A stretch of DNA of 64,000 nucleotides from Bryobacteraceae bacterium (GTDB lineage Bacteria > Acidobacteriota > Terriglobia > Bryobacterales > Bryobacteraceae). Of this stretch, positions 33,820 through 43,668 are shown one piece after another. How positions within the stretch are numbered: the stretch's first letter is position 1; every line of letters starts with the position of its first letter. Under the pieces are notes generated by a model, which saw nothing but the letters and a program-made list of their open reading frames with translations, was not told the DNA's origin and searched no databases. The stretch covers positions 1 to 64,000 of the forward strand of contig JAIEMJ010000041.1 of the NCBI GenBank assembly GCA_019752335.1, read 5' to 3'. A program made the position numbers and the translations under genes.

Positions 33820-35240
33820 AATGAAAGACGGCCTCGCGCCATAGTATTTGTTCTGTTCGGCCAACGCTCCTTTCTCTTTAGGTAGAGCCTGAATAGTGAT
33901 CAACTTGCCGATCTTTGTGCGCCGCAATTCAGTAATGTGTTCCACTCTTAACGTGGATTTCTTGGCGCCTCGCTTCTCAAATTCAGCCGCCATCTTCTGG
34001 AGAAACGCCGCCTGATCGAATTCGCGACGCGATCGGAGAACCAGGAAGGCGATTGCATCCTCGCGCTCTTGAATCACCTGCCAGCCGTCGATTGGAAGCA
34101 GAACCATGCTGTCAAAGAAGATGTCAGGCTCGATTCTTACTTCATCGCCTGACCGTCCTGGCAGATAGATGACCTGCTCCTCACGCCCCTGAACTTCCTG
34201 GATGAGCTGGAACTGCCTGCCACAAGGACACGGCTCCTTTGCCAGCTTTACGTGATCGCTGATCTCGTAGCGGATCAGCGGAAGCGTGTGGTTCCAGAGG
34301 ACCGTGGCAAGGACCTTGTCGCCATATTAGTCGAGAGGCGCCGGCCTATTGTCGTTATCGACTACCTCGAGAATGAGCGGGTCTTCATAGATATGAAAAC
34401 CCTTGTGCTCCTGGCATTCAGAAGCGGCTCCCGCCGTCTCGGTTGATCCGTAGGCTTCGAAGGGCTCTTCGCCCCATGCCCGCGCGACCGCCTTTCGCGC
34501 CTCCTTCGTGAGGGTTTCCGCCGTGGTCGCCACGATCTTGGGTGCGATTTGCAGACGTCCTGCAATCTGCTCCAGGGCCAGCACATGCACATTCGAGGCA
34601 TAGCCGCCGAAGACGTGCGGCTTGAACGCGTTCAGTTTGTCGACCAGCTGCTCCACGGGCTCGACGGTCTCAAGCACGAGCATCTTGACGAATGGAAACC
34701 TGATGAATGCCTGCGCCCCAGCCACGTGCCACGGATGACGCGATGCCACCACTGCCCTGCGCGGCCGTTTGCCACAGGGAAGATGAATTCCCGTCCATCT
34801 GGTCGCCCGCGCCGCATGGGAAAGGACATTGAGAAACTCGCCCATGCTATAGATCGTGATGCCCTTGACGCCGCTCGTGCCGCCGGTAGAAAAGGCGAAA
34901 TACTTTCCCTTATACGCTTCAAGACCGGTGACGTTGTTCAAAAAACTTTCCACGTCCTTGAGGCGTAAAGACCGATCAGTCACGATGTCGTCTCATGATG
35001 CCATGAGTTCCTTCTTGGTCAGGATTGGAAGCTCACGGAGCGGTCGATTTTCTAAACTTGTATGGAAGTTTTTGTAGAACGGCAAGTATGCATAGGCAGA
35101 TTCGCGCAGCTTTCTGAGCTCGTCTGCTGATACGCCGTGATCTGTTCGCGCGATCATTTGTCGCGCCGATTCGATTCTCTGGCCCGCAGGGCTATCTTCA
35201 GAAAGCCCAACACCCCGGGCGAAAATGTCGGTGCGTGCTT
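33820..35240 (-). pseudogene. Phenylacetate-CoA ligase-like pseudogene with in-frame stops
   Basis: One continuous minus-strand frame carries all blocks of a PaaK-like enzyme: YLPFYKNF, PILTKKELMAS, STGGTSGVKGITIYSMG (ATP loop), AYGSTETAG, LPLIRYEISDHVKLAKEPCPCG, and a C-terminal lid with RTKIGKLITIQ. It is interrupted by TGA at 34995-34993, where relatives would have Trp (MAS-W-DDIVTDRSL, as I remember the family), and by TAA at 34329-34327. Two nonsense codons without frameshift indicate true decay rather than indel errors. It points towards the intact operon and overlaps the end region of the DUF305 gene. Confidence 0.85.
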
Positions 35241-35390
35241 CATGTGCGTACGGTATGTCAACAGCCGAGCGCACTTCCCGGAGAGCCACTGCGAGAGTCC
35301 TATGCGGAACCTTGGTTGCCATAGTCGCGAAAAATCCGCTTCCGCTTCCGGCAAATCTTACCGGTCGCCGGCGCCGCTGTGACGCTGCCT

Positions 35391-35606
35391 TCAAGCGCGC
35401 GCCGTCAACGCGCGGGCGCCCAAGCCCACGGCAATGGCCCCGTTGACGACGGCGGCAATCGCGTGAACCTTGGGGGTGACTTTGATGCCGAGCAATTCGG
35501 CTGGATGCGGGATGCGCGTCCTTGTCATGCTCAGGTAGGCATGCGTGAGCGCGTGAAACGTCTCGACGCCAGCCAAAAAAGTAATCAATCTTGTGCTGTT
35601 TGCCAT
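35391..35606 (-). CDS. Small membrane protein of unknown function
   Basis: 71 residues from ATG 35606, with GGGAGG about 10 bases upstream. Two hydrophobic stretches (LITFLAGVETFHALTHAYL and VHAIAAVVNGAIAVGLGARAL) separated by a basic loop. The first helix holds His and Glu residues. I do not recognise a family. It is isolated between two pseudogenes. Confidence 0.5.
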   Translation of the reverse strand: MANSTRLITFLAGVETFHALTHAYLSMTRTRIPHPAELLGIKVTPKVHAIAAVVNGAIAVGLGARALTARA

Positions 35607-35659
35607 GGAAGATATGCCTCCCAGATAGTAGTTTGCAATCGGCATGAAGACGGCTCAAG

Positions 35660-37135
35660 AGCGCGCGCGGCAAAAACGGCCGCAACGATGCGGCGGATCT
35701 TTTTTTGCTAGCACGCCAAGCTATGATCGAGCGCGGGCTGGAGCCGGACTTCCCGCCGGAGGCGATCGAACAGGCTGATCGGATATCAAGTCCCGCGCAG
35801 GATAGCGCTATACCGGATCTGCGACGCCTCTCCTGGTGCTCCATCGACAACGATGACTCGAAGGATCTGGACCAGTTGACGGTCGCCGAGCCATTAGACG
35901 GGGGCGTCGTCCGAATTCGTGTCGCCGTCGCGGACGTGGATTCTCTGGTGGCCAAAGGAAGTCCCGTCGACGATCATGCGCGCCGCAATACCACATCGGT
36001 ATACACTCCAGCGCAGGTCTTTCCCATGCTGCCGGACCGGTTGTCGACGGACCTAACATCCTTGAATCCCTCCGAAGACCGTGTGGCCGTCGTCATTTCC
36101 TACACAGTCGGCAATGACGGCAACGTGGAGTCGGGCGCCGTACAGCGCGCTCTGGTACGCAATCACGCCAAACTCGCCTATAACAGCGTGAATGCAATGG
36201 CTGGAGGGCGGTTCGATGCCCCAACCGATGGCCGCAGTACCCGGCTTGGCGGATCAGATCCGCCTCCAGGACACAGTAGCGCAACGGCTGAAGGTCCGAA
36301 GATACGAAGAAGGTGCGTTGGATCTGGAGACCATCGAACCGAGAGCCGTGTTGGTGAAAGGACGCGTAGTCGGGTTACGACGCGAACGGAAAAACCGAGC
36401 CCGTACGCTCATCGAAGATTTCATGATCGGCGCCAACGGCGTATCCGCGCGTTTCCTCGAAACTAAAGGGATGCCGTCGGTTCGTCGCGTCGTCCGCTCG
36501 CCCGCCCGGTGGGACCGCCTGGAAGCGCTGGCGAAGGAACTAGTCTAGGAGAACAGCTTCCTCCTAAACCGGATTCGAGGGCCCTCGCCACATTCCTCAC
36601 CCGGCGGGCGGCCGATCCCCAGCGGTTTCCCGATCTTTCCCTTTCCGTGGTGAAGCTGCTGGGCCGCGGCGAGTACGTCCTGACCCGCTCCCACGAGGAG
36701 GAAGCCGGTCACTTCGGCTTGTCGGTCAGGGACTACGTCCATTCCACGGCTCCGAACCGACGCTTCCCGGATCTCATCACGCATCGACTATTGAAAGCCG
36801 CCTTGGCCACCAACCGGTCACTCTATTCCGACGAGGAACTGGAGCAACTCGCTCTTCATTGCACCAAACAAGAGGATGCCGCGGATAAGGTGGAGCGCCA
36901 GATGCGACAATCGGTAGCGGCGTTGCTCTTGTCTTCCCAGGTGGGAGAGCGTTTCGAAGCCATCGTGACCGGGGCTGCGTCGAAGGGCACGTGGGTCCGG
37001 ATCCTCGATCCTCCTGCGGAGGGAAGACTGATTCAAGGTGCGAAAGGACTGGATGTGGGTGATCGCCTACGGGTAAGACTCGCAAGCACTGATGTCGAGC
37101 GAGGCTTCATCGATTTCGAGCGGTCGCGGCGGTAG
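35660..37135 (+). pseudogene. RNB-domain (RNase II/R-like) ribonuclease, two frameshifts
   Basis: Three consecutive pieces form one RNB protein: RLSWCSIDNDDSKDLDQLTVAE with the Asp cluster of the active site (to ~36195), LEGGSMPQPMAAVPGLADQIRLQ to LEALAKELV (to 36548), and LGEQLPPKPDS..PNRRFPDLITHRLLKAAL to a C-terminal S1-like domain (GERFEAIVTGAASKGTWVRIL) ending at 37135. The first break is one extra A in GCAATGG (~36197). The second is a 5-base insertion repeating TCTAG at ~36540-36550. The N-terminal start is also unclear, with no ATG in frame near 35660. A degrading exoribonuclease, now inactive. Confidence 0.8.
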
Positions 37136-37190
37136 TGGGCGGGTGTGGAACGAAGAGGTTTCCTCGAGCAGCCGATAGAAAGAGGGGTCA

Positions 37191-37928
37191 ATGACAGCGA
37201 TTCTCGGCCTGCTGAGATACGTTTTGATTCCGGCCGCCGCGCTGGCCGGCGGTGGCGTGGTGGCAGCCTTTCGCCAGCCGGGAGCCCGCTTGCGCAGCGC
37301 CATCCAACACCTCACCGCTGGAATCGTATTCGCTGCGGTCGGCATGGAACTTCTGCCGGACATTCTTCATGAAGCGCGGCCCGGCGCGATGGCGGGCGGA
37401 TTCATTTGCGGGGTAGCGCTAATGCTTGGGCTTAAGGCCTACACCGCCCAAGTTGAAAAACAGCGCCACAGTACGCGCGAAATGTCCAGTTCACTGCTGT
37501 GGACGCTCGCCATTGATGTGTTCATTGATGGTCTGCTGGTTGGCGTCGGATTTGCTGCGGGGGCGAAAGAAGGCATTTTATTAACGGTTGCGCTAACCGG
37601 CGAAGTTCTCTTTCTCGGCCTTTCCAGCGCCGCTTCCCTCAGCCGCGGCGGCGCAAGCCGGGCTCGAATCGTGTCGACGACATTTGGTCTGAGTGCTGTT
37701 ATGGTCGCGGGCGGAGCCGTGGGAAGCGCTGCCCTACAGGGTTTGTCGGGAGGAGTTCTCGAAGCAGTACTCTCATTTGGCTGTGCCGCTCTTCTCTATC
37801 TCGTGACCGAAGAACTGCTGGTCGAGGCGCACGAAGAGCCCGAAACACCCGCGCTGACGGCGATGTTTTTTCTTGGCTTTTTGCTGCTTGCGCTGCTGGA
37901 GATGGCCATTCGACGGCCCGGAGCATGA
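37191..37928 (+). CDS. ZIP-like membrane protein with unusual metal motifs
   Basis: 245 residues, eight predicted helices. HLTAGIVFAAVGMELLPDIL resembles the ZIP helix with H..G..F....EL.P, but the canonical HNxPEG of helix 4 is replaced by AIDVFIDGLLVG, with two Asp. Helix 5 has TGEVLFLGLSSA, where ZIPs have HNIPEG/HE. It may thus transport something other than Zn/Fe, or be a non-transporting homologue. GGGGTC before ATG 37191. Overall fold assignment likely; substrate unknown. Confidence 0.75.
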   Translation: MTAILGLLRYVLIPAAALAGGGVVAAFRQPGARLRSAIQHLTAGIVFAAVGMELLPDILHEARPGAMAGGFICGVALMLGLKAYTAQVEKQRHSTREMSSSLLWTLAIDVFIDGLLVGVGFAAGAKEGILLTVALTGEVLFLGLSSAASLSRGGASRARIVSTTFGLSAVMVAGGAVGSAALQGLSGGVLEAVLSFGCAALLYLVTEELLVEAHEEPETPALTAMFFLGFLLLALLEMAIRRPGA

Positions 37929-38058
37929 TCGGGGAACACAATTGCATCAACCGGTTGGCGTCAAGTCATTTTCTGAGATAGTGGCCACTAGTATGCCGCA
38001 TGAATCTCATGGTTTCGATGTCTATATAAACGGAGGATCTCCCTAGCTTAGCTAAGCT

Positions 38059-38322
38059 ATGAAATGCCCCGCTTGCGTAGAGACTGATTTAGTCATGACT
38101 GAACGGCAGAAGATCGAAATCGACTACTGCCCAAAATGCCGCGGTGTATGGCTTGACCGCGGCGAACTCGATAAGATCATCGACAGGAGCCTCGATCAGC
38201 CAGCGGCTGGTGCGCCGCCAGCCGATCGTTATGCGGGATATCCTCCGTCCGGCGGTCATCACGGCGGCTATGGCAAGCATGGCGACCGCCGGAGATCCTG
38301 GCTTTCACATCTGTTCGACTAA
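38059..38322 (+). CDS. Zinc-ribbon (zf-TFIIB type) small protein
   Basis: 87 residues: CPAC at the N-terminus and CPKCRGVWLDRGELDKI, the four-Cys zinc ribbon of the zf-TFIIB family, then a disordered Gly/His/Tyr tail (GYPPSGGHHGGYGKHGDRRR). Cytoplasmic. Function of these proteins is not established; the His-rich tail could bind metal. An ~130-base leader separates it from the ZIP-like gene. Confidence 0.85.
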   Translation: MKCPACVETDLVMTERQKIEIDYCPKCRGVWLDRGELDKIIDRSLDQPAAGAPPADRYAGYPPSGGHHGGYGKHGDRRRSWLSHLFD

Positions 38323-38428
38323 GTTCGCCCCCCGAATCCCGGAGCTGCGAGGCAGGGGCTAATGGCTGACGATTGACGAACCTAGATCCTAGAATAGGTG
38401 CCAGTAAGGCATCCGGAGGAAAGCAGCC

Positions 38429-38581
38429 ATGACTCGACGCACAACGGTAGCCATTCTGGCGTTCCTGTTTTCACAGGTCGCTCCGGCGCTTGGCTATGCC
38501 TACCTAGAGCCAGTCCGATCGACCGGGATTTGCGCGGTCGTACATGGGACAAGGGTGTCCGCATTGGCGGGACGGGTTTGA
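38429..38581 (+). CDS. Possible short exported protein, perhaps truncated
   Basis: 50 residues with GGAGGAAAGC upstream of ATG 38429. The N-terminus is a good signal peptide (RRTTVAILAFLFSQVAPALGYA). The mature part (YLEPVRSTGICAVVHGTRV) is short and ends at TGA 38579-38581, so the gene may be a truncated remnant of a longer protein. Confidence 0.45.
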   Translation: MTRRTTVAILAFLFSQVAPALGYAYLEPVRSTGICAVVHGTRVSALAGRV

Positions 38582-39282
38582 GATCGGGCTGCGCCCCGAG
38601 AATTCGTGTTGGCGGGAGAAATCTCCAAATAGTGCTCGAAGGTTTTGCAAAATCAAAATCGGACTGTTCGTCGAAATCGCGAAAAGCGCCGAGCCATGAG
38701 CGATCTCAGGTGCGCACGGGAGGTCCGTCTTTATTGGGGTTCAATTTCATCGGACAGGCTCTACCTAGCAGGGTGCTCTCTCCGCGGCCCTGCTTGAAAG
38801 CCGGTCCGTGGAGACGCAACATAAGTCGCAGCCTGCGCGAGCCTTACTCTATTGGAGGTTCGCCATGCATCAACTGCCTTGTTCCAGTCACGCCGCAGTT
38901 CGGCGTGATGACGTGCCGTTCGAGGACGAACGGGACAGGTACTTACGTCATTGTGAATGATTACGGCGCGACTCCCGGCACCCTTAAGATCAAGCGCAAC
39001 GAGCTCTTGTGGATTTGCCGACATCTCGATCCGCGCGCATGCGAGGGCGTCAACATGGAGGCACTTCTGGAGATTGCCCAAAACCGGCAGCACCTTCGTG
39101 GGGCGACCGCCGCCGCGCGGAGAGTGGTCGACATTGGGCGACCGTGGCTGCGGTTTCTTGGGTGGTGGCGCGGAGGTCCCGGCTCAAGGCCTCTCGTGTT
39201 TCAGTAGTGGTTTGCCTGCACTCAGAGGTCAACTCAGGCGCCGATTGCGGCCTGTAAACCACCAGGATTAACGGCTTGTTTG
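38582..39282. other. Intergenic/decayed stretch
   Basis: No intact gene. A plus-frame segment around 38900-39070 (TGTYVIVNDYGATPG, followed by LKIKRNELLWICRHL) is weakly reminiscent of the RlpA/double-psi-barrel core and could be the remains of a gene starting at 38429. Similarity is too faint for a call. No RNA gene or repeat seen. Confidence 0.3.
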
Positions 39283-40302
39283 CTAGCGAGGCCGTGGTCG
39301 CGAAGGAGGCGCTTGCGAAGCGGGAAAATAGCCGTCTCGCGTGCGAACCTTGAAATTCCCCTTCGGGACCTCGACTTCAATCCGTCGGTAGTTGCCGTCC
39401 GTGCGGCCTCTCCGTGGGTAGTAACCCAGGGTGTACTGTTGGCGGAGTTCCGTCGCCACTTCCAGACAAGCCCGATCGATCTGGTCCACGCCGCCCTTCT
39501 GATGCGGGCCTTGCAAAACGAAGGTCTTTCCGCCTGTCGCATCCGACAGAGCCAGCAGCGCGTCAACATCGACGGTATCTCTAAAAAGATCTGGTAGGTG
39601 GCCGAAGCTGCCGCGCTCGCCATGTCCGATCCCAAGGCTGTATATGGGAACCTCTGACCGGACAGCCAGGTCCACAGTCTCCTTCAGTCGCGTTTTGCTG
39701 CTGGTGTCGTTGCCATCGGTTATTACGAGCAGCGCCTTCCTTTGGTGCTTTCCGTTGCGAGTCACTTGCAGGCCTTCAACGACGGCGTCATACAGCGCCG
39801 TGGAGCCGCGAGCTTGTAGGTCCTTGACCGCTCGCTGCAATCGACGGCGGTCGGAAGTGAAGTTCTGGACGAGAGAAACGTCTGTGCTGAATCGCATCAC
39901 GAAGATCTCGTCCTCGGGATTGACGAGGTTGACCAGGTGGACAACGGCATCCCCGACGTCCTCAATTTTGTCGACCATACTTCCGCTCGTGTCAAAAACG
40001 ATCCCCAAGCTCACCGGAATGTCTTCGGCATTGCTGAAGACCGCGATTTCCTGTGGAACTCCGTCTTCGTAAACGACGAAATCATCCTTTTTCAGGCCAG
40101 GACGCGGACGGCCGGCGCCGTCGAGGACGGTTGCCGTCAGGTTCACCAGGGAAACGTCGACTTTAAGGATCGGTCCGGGACCTTCGGGCCTTGCTGCGTC
40201 CTGAGCGAGCGCGACCCACACGACTAGGAAAGATAACAGAGATGGCAGACACAAAATATGCGTCCACCAGCCGCGGCGGGGATATGCTCGGGAGCATGCC
40301 AT
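39283..40302 (-). CDS. Secreted VWFA-domain protein (acidobacterial type)
   Basis: 339 residues. Signal/anchor helix (ILCLPSLLSFLVVWVALAQ), a beta domain VDVSLVNLTATVLDGAGRP followed by LKKDDFVVYEDGVPQEI, and a VWA domain with DTSGSM, GSTALYDAV and DGNDTSSKT. The end ELRQQYTLGYYPRRGRTDG and VRTRDGYFP is the hallmark of VWFA-related Acidobacteria proteins. Longer loop (GERGSFGHLPDLFRDT) than the relative at 15096. Extracytoplasmic; partner unknown. Confidence 0.88.
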   Translation of the reverse strand: MACSRAYPRRGWWTHILCLPSLLSFLVVWVALAQDAARPEGPGPILKVDVSLVNLTATVLDGAGRPRPGLKKDDFVVYEDGVPQEIAVFSNAEDIPVSLGIVFDTSGSMVDKIEDVGDAVVHLVNLVNPEDEIFVMRFSTDVSLVQNFTSDRRRLQRAVKDLQARGSTALYDAVVEGLQVTRNGKHQRKALLVITDGNDTSSKTRLKETVDLAVRSEVPIYSLGIGHGERGSFGHLPDLFRDTVDVDALLALSDATGGKTFVLQGPHQKGGVDQIDRACLEVATELRQQYTLGYYPRRGRTDGNYRRIEVEVPKGNFKVRTRDGYFPASQAPPSRPRPR

Positions 40303-40480
40303 AAACGCCCCGATAATCTCGGCCCAGTCCGTTGCGACATCGTGTCTGACAGCCGATGCGCTCTCTGTAGGCCGCTAGAGGTAGTGTAGCAGACTGGAAC
40401 GGATCGGACTTCGGGGTTCACCCGAGCTGCGGACAGGCCACTCTTGCACAGTAGGCGTACAATGGGATTGAGGAGGCGCT

Positions 40481-41226
40481 ATGGAGAAATTGAGAATCGT
40501 GGCGCTTCGAACGGGTTTGATACCTGTCTGGCTGCCTCCCTGTGGGCACAGCATGGTGGCGCTGGGCACGCCGGAGGTGGGCACATCGGGGATGCCGGTT
40601 TCGCTCATTCCGGCGCTGGGCACAGCGGGACCGGTCTTGGTATTGGACATTCCTCCAGCCTTGGTCCCGGTTTTGCTGGTTTCGGAGCCGTAGGACATGG
40701 GGGAGTGGGGGCCTTAGGAAATCTCGGGTTCTCCCGGCCGGGTGCTGGACACGCGGGAGTCGGATTCGGTTTCGGGCAGTTTCCCGCCCATGTCGTTTCT
40801 AGCTTCGGAGCCTTCAGACACAGCTACGCCGGCTTTCAGGGTTTCGGGCACGCAGGCCATTACTACTCGTTCTCCCCTTATAGTTTCTACGGCTTGAACT
40901 TCGGCCTAGTCCCGTCCTACTGGTCCTATCCGCTCATTTACCGACCCGCTTATCCGATCGTCCAAGCCCCCGTAGTTATTGTGCAGGGACCCGTTAAGAA
41001 CCACCGCGAGGTGGATACGAGTACGTGGTTGGTGGCGCTAGACGGCGGCCTAATCCGCGCCGTCAGGGATTACTGGCTGGACGGCGACGTCTTCCACTAC
41101 GTCCTGCGCGACGGTACCGAAGGCTCGATGCCGCTGTCTGAAATCGACCTATCTTTGACTGAGCAGCTCAACCGCGAGCGCGGCCTGACGTTTCGTCTTC
41201 CGAAGCCCCTGAATCAGCCTGATTAG
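40481..41226 (+). CDS. Gly/His-rich exported protein (frameshift in signal peptide)
   Basis: The body, in the frame ending at 41226, is a Gly/His/Phe-rich low-complexity protein (GGAGHAGGGHIGDAGFAHSG) with a folded C-terminal domain (TSTWLVALDGGLIRAVRDYW, VFHYVLRDGTEGSMPLSEID). The best start, ATG 40481 with GAGGAGG before it, is in another frame: MEKLRIVALRTGLIPV; a missing base near 40530 would join it to LAASLWAQHGG and create a perfect signal peptide. As read, only a weak in-frame ATG (40462) without signal is available. The His/Gly repeats may bind metal. Divergent from the VWFA gene. Confidence 0.65.
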
Positions 41227-41306
41227 ACACGCTGATACGGGAGACGAGTCTCGGTGCCCGGGCAGTTCGCGACTTGCCAATCATCGCTTTACCGCCGAGG
41301 GTTTAT

Positions 41307-41708
41307 ATGCTATCTTCAACTCAGATGCGGCGGTGCCTTCTCCAGTTCACGGTTGTGTTGGCCATGATCTCGGTAGCTGCGAATGCCGTGTGTTCCGCCA
41401 AGTGCATAGTTGCCTCGAGTGATCTTGCATCCCAAGCTGGATCACCTGAAGACAATGGTGACTGCCACGACCACGGTAATCCGGGTGCGCCGGCTCATGG
41501 GGATGAAGCGTGCGCGCATCCGCAGCTTTTGGCTAACGATTCGCTGCGAATTGTCTCCATCAACACTGCCGCTGTGGCGTTTGAGGCTGTCGTCGCCCGG
41601 CTCAGCCTCATCGGAATTGACCTTGTTTCATCGTCATCGGCAATCTTATTTGAAGTCTCGCCCCCGTCCCTTCCCGACATCCTCTCCACAACCGTCCTGA
41701 GAGTCTAG
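41307..41708 (+). CDS. Small exported Cys/His-rich protein heading the copper block
   Basis: 133 residues from ATG 41307 (an alternative is the ATG six codons on). Signal peptide (LLQFTVVLAMISVAANAVC), then CSAKCIVASS, NGDCHDHGNPGAPAHGDEACAHP, and a C-terminus PPSLPDILSTTVLRV. Cys and His clusters suggest periplasmic metal binding. The C-terminal I-L..LRV resembles the Cys-rich proteins at 19254 and 48160. Located 139 bases before the multicopper oxidase. Confidence 0.65.
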   Translation: MLSSTQMRRCLLQFTVVLAMISVAANAVCSAKCIVASSDLASQAGSPEDNGDCHDHGNPGAPAHGDEACAHPQLLANDSLRIVSINTAAVAFEAVVARLSLIGIDLVSSSSAILFEVSPPSLPDILSTTVLRV

Positions 41709-41847
41709 CCTCGCCCAACGAGAGTCACTCGTCGTCCTTGTGACGGGATTGATTCCGCTGCGTCTGGCTCTCCTTATGCGCCCGTGCGGAAAACTCCCCA
41801 ATCGCTGGCCGACGTTTTTAGTCAGGAAACCAGTTAAGGAGTGTTGA

Positions 41848-43668
41848 ATGAGTACCGATCGTAGATCTTTCGTTGCCCGGCTGGCGTCCGCTGCCGCGGG
41901 ACTCTGGGCCGGAACCAGCGCCATCGCGCAGCAACAGCAACCAGTGTCTCCGGCTGGGCAGCCGCCCACGGCGCCAGCCGGAGCACACCAGAACATGCCC
42001 GGCATGACCATGCCGCAATCGGCGAGCGGTCGAGCATCCGCCGCCGGTGCGGTCACAAACCCTGCCAGCAATCTTCCAGTCGAGATGCCGGACCTGCCCA
42101 AGCTCCCTTACAAGATGGTCGACGGCGTCAAAGAATTCAATTTGATTGCCGAGGTTGTGCGAACCGAGTTCGCTCCCGGGCGCCTTGTCGATGCTTGGGG
42201 ATTCAACGGCTCAGTCCCTGGACCCACGATCGAGGTAAACCAGGGAGACCGTGTTAGGGTCGTGTTCGACAACCATCTGCCGGAGATGACAGCAGTTCAT
42301 TGGCACGGGTTCGAGGTGCCGATGGAAATGGACGGAAGCGTGGGTCTGGGGCAGGACCCGGTACCGCCCGGGGGCCGGTTCGTTTACGAGTTCACATTGA
42401 ATCAGACGGGAACCTTCTTTTACCACTCGCACTTCGCCATGCAGGAAATGATGGGCATGCTGGGGATGTTCATCATGCATCCGAAGGAACCATTTACACC
42501 GGCGGTCCATCGGGATTTCGGCGTCGTCATCCAGGAGTGGGCGCTACTGGCCAACAATACCGTTCCCAACACCCTGTCGATGGAGTTCAACTGGCTCACC
42601 TTCAATGGCAAGGCAGGCCCCGCTTGTACGCCGATGCTGGTCAAACAGGGCGAGCGCGTGCGAATCCGGATGGTGAACCTCGGCATGGATCACCATCCCA
42701 TTCACCTGCACGGGAACCAGTTCGCGGTGACGGGGACCGAGGCGGGACGAAAGCCGCAACACCTCTGGTTCGAAGAAAACACCGTGATCGTCGGCGTGGC
42801 CCAGGCACGAGAAATCGAATTCGACGCCAAATATGTCGGCGACTGGATGCTGCACTGCCATTTGCCGCACCACATGATGAACCAAATGGCCTCAATGGTG
42901 GGGCCTGTTATGTCGTCGGGCCGGGGTCTGCAAACGGGCGCTGGCATGGAAGCCGGGATGGGAATCGTGCGGCAGGGCAATGCGCTGTCGGAAGAGCTAG
43001 GCCCGTCGTTCGGCCGCGGATTGGGTCTGGCCGCGGATGTGGAGCGGCTTACGTCCAACATAGTCGGACCGCAGGCAATGCTTGACCGCGGCGCGTCGGG
43101 CACCGCCAAGATGCCGGATCATGACATGACTCAGATGAAGGAACAGCCTCCAGCTACTACTCATGCGGGACACAGCATGCCTGGCCAGACTGATTCAGCC
43201 ATGGACATGTATCCGAAAGATGATCCCGAGAAGAAGAAGATCCCAGGTTACCCGCAGGATATGTGGATGCCCGCCGACGGCATGTTCCAGAAACCTGAGA
43301 ACCATGGCCTTCGCAAGGGATGGAGCGGCGCCATGGGCGGAATGATGACGCTGGTCCGTGTTCTGCCTGCCGAAAAGTACGACGAAATCATGCAACTGGT
43401 TCAGCAGAAGGCGCAACAGCCGGCCGGCGAAAGAAAGCCAGCAGGGCACGTTCTACTCGGGACCGTGGAAGCAGTCAGCGAGAGCACTGGGAAGCTCACC
43501 GTGAAGCATGGAAACGTGGAGGGTTGGATGGGTGCCATGACCATGGCGTATCCCGTCGACAAGCCGGACACGCTAAAGCGGATAAAGGCGGGCGACCAGA
43601 TCAAGGCCACCGTGTACGAAGGCGACTACACCCTCCATGACGTGGAAGTGGCGCAGTCTGGGAAATGA
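41848..43668 (+). CDS. Two-domain multicopper oxidase fused to a CusF-like domain
   Basis: 606 residues. Tat-type signal (RRSFVARLASAAAGLW), a Met-rich linker (NMPGMTMPQ), then cupredoxin domains with all copper motifs: AVHWHG, FFYHSHFAMQEMMG, HHPIHLHGNQF and MLHCHLPHHMMNQM. After a Met/His linker (about 410-530) comes a CusF-like domain at 535-606, with VKHGNVEGWMGAMTMAYPV (His, Trp, Met ligands) and RIKAGDQIKATVYEGD. Probably oxidises Cu(I) in the periplasm, with the CusF domain delivering or buffering it. GGAGTG precedes the ATG. The end overlaps the next gene by 4 bases. Confidence 0.9.
   Translation: MSTDRRSFVARLASAAAGLWAGTSAIAQQQQPVSPAGQPPTAPAGAHQNMPGMTMPQSASGRASAAGAVTNPASNLPVEMPDLPKLPYKMVDGVKEFNLIAEVVRTEFAPGRLVDAWGFNGSVPGPTIEVNQGDRVRVVFDNHLPEMTAVHWHGFEVPMEMDGSVGLGQDPVPPGGRFVYEFTLNQTGTFFYHSHFAMQEMMGMLGMFIMHPKEPFTPAVHRDFGVVIQEWALLANNTVPNTLSMEFNWLTFNGKAGPACTPMLVKQGERVRIRMVNLGMDHHPIHLHGNQFAVTGTEAGRKPQHLWFEENTVIVGVAQAREIEFDAKYVGDWMLHCHLPHHMMNQMASMVGPVMSSGRGLQTGAGMEAGMGIVRQGNALSEELGPSFGRGLGLAADVERLTSNIVGPQAMLDRGASGTAKMPDHDMTQMKEQPPATTHAGHSMPGQTDSAMDMYPKDDPEKKKIPGYPQDMWMPADGMFQKPENHGLRKGWSGAMGGMMTLVRVLPAEKYDEIMQLVQQKAQQPAGERKPAGHVLLGTVEAVSESTGKLTVKHGNVEGWMGAMTMAYPVDKPDTLKRIKAGDQIKATVYEGDYTLHDVEVAQSGK

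Noticed and set aside
38864-38960. 31-codon open frame with GGAGG upstream
   Set aside because: Too short, no motif, and located in a stretch that looks like decayed sequence.
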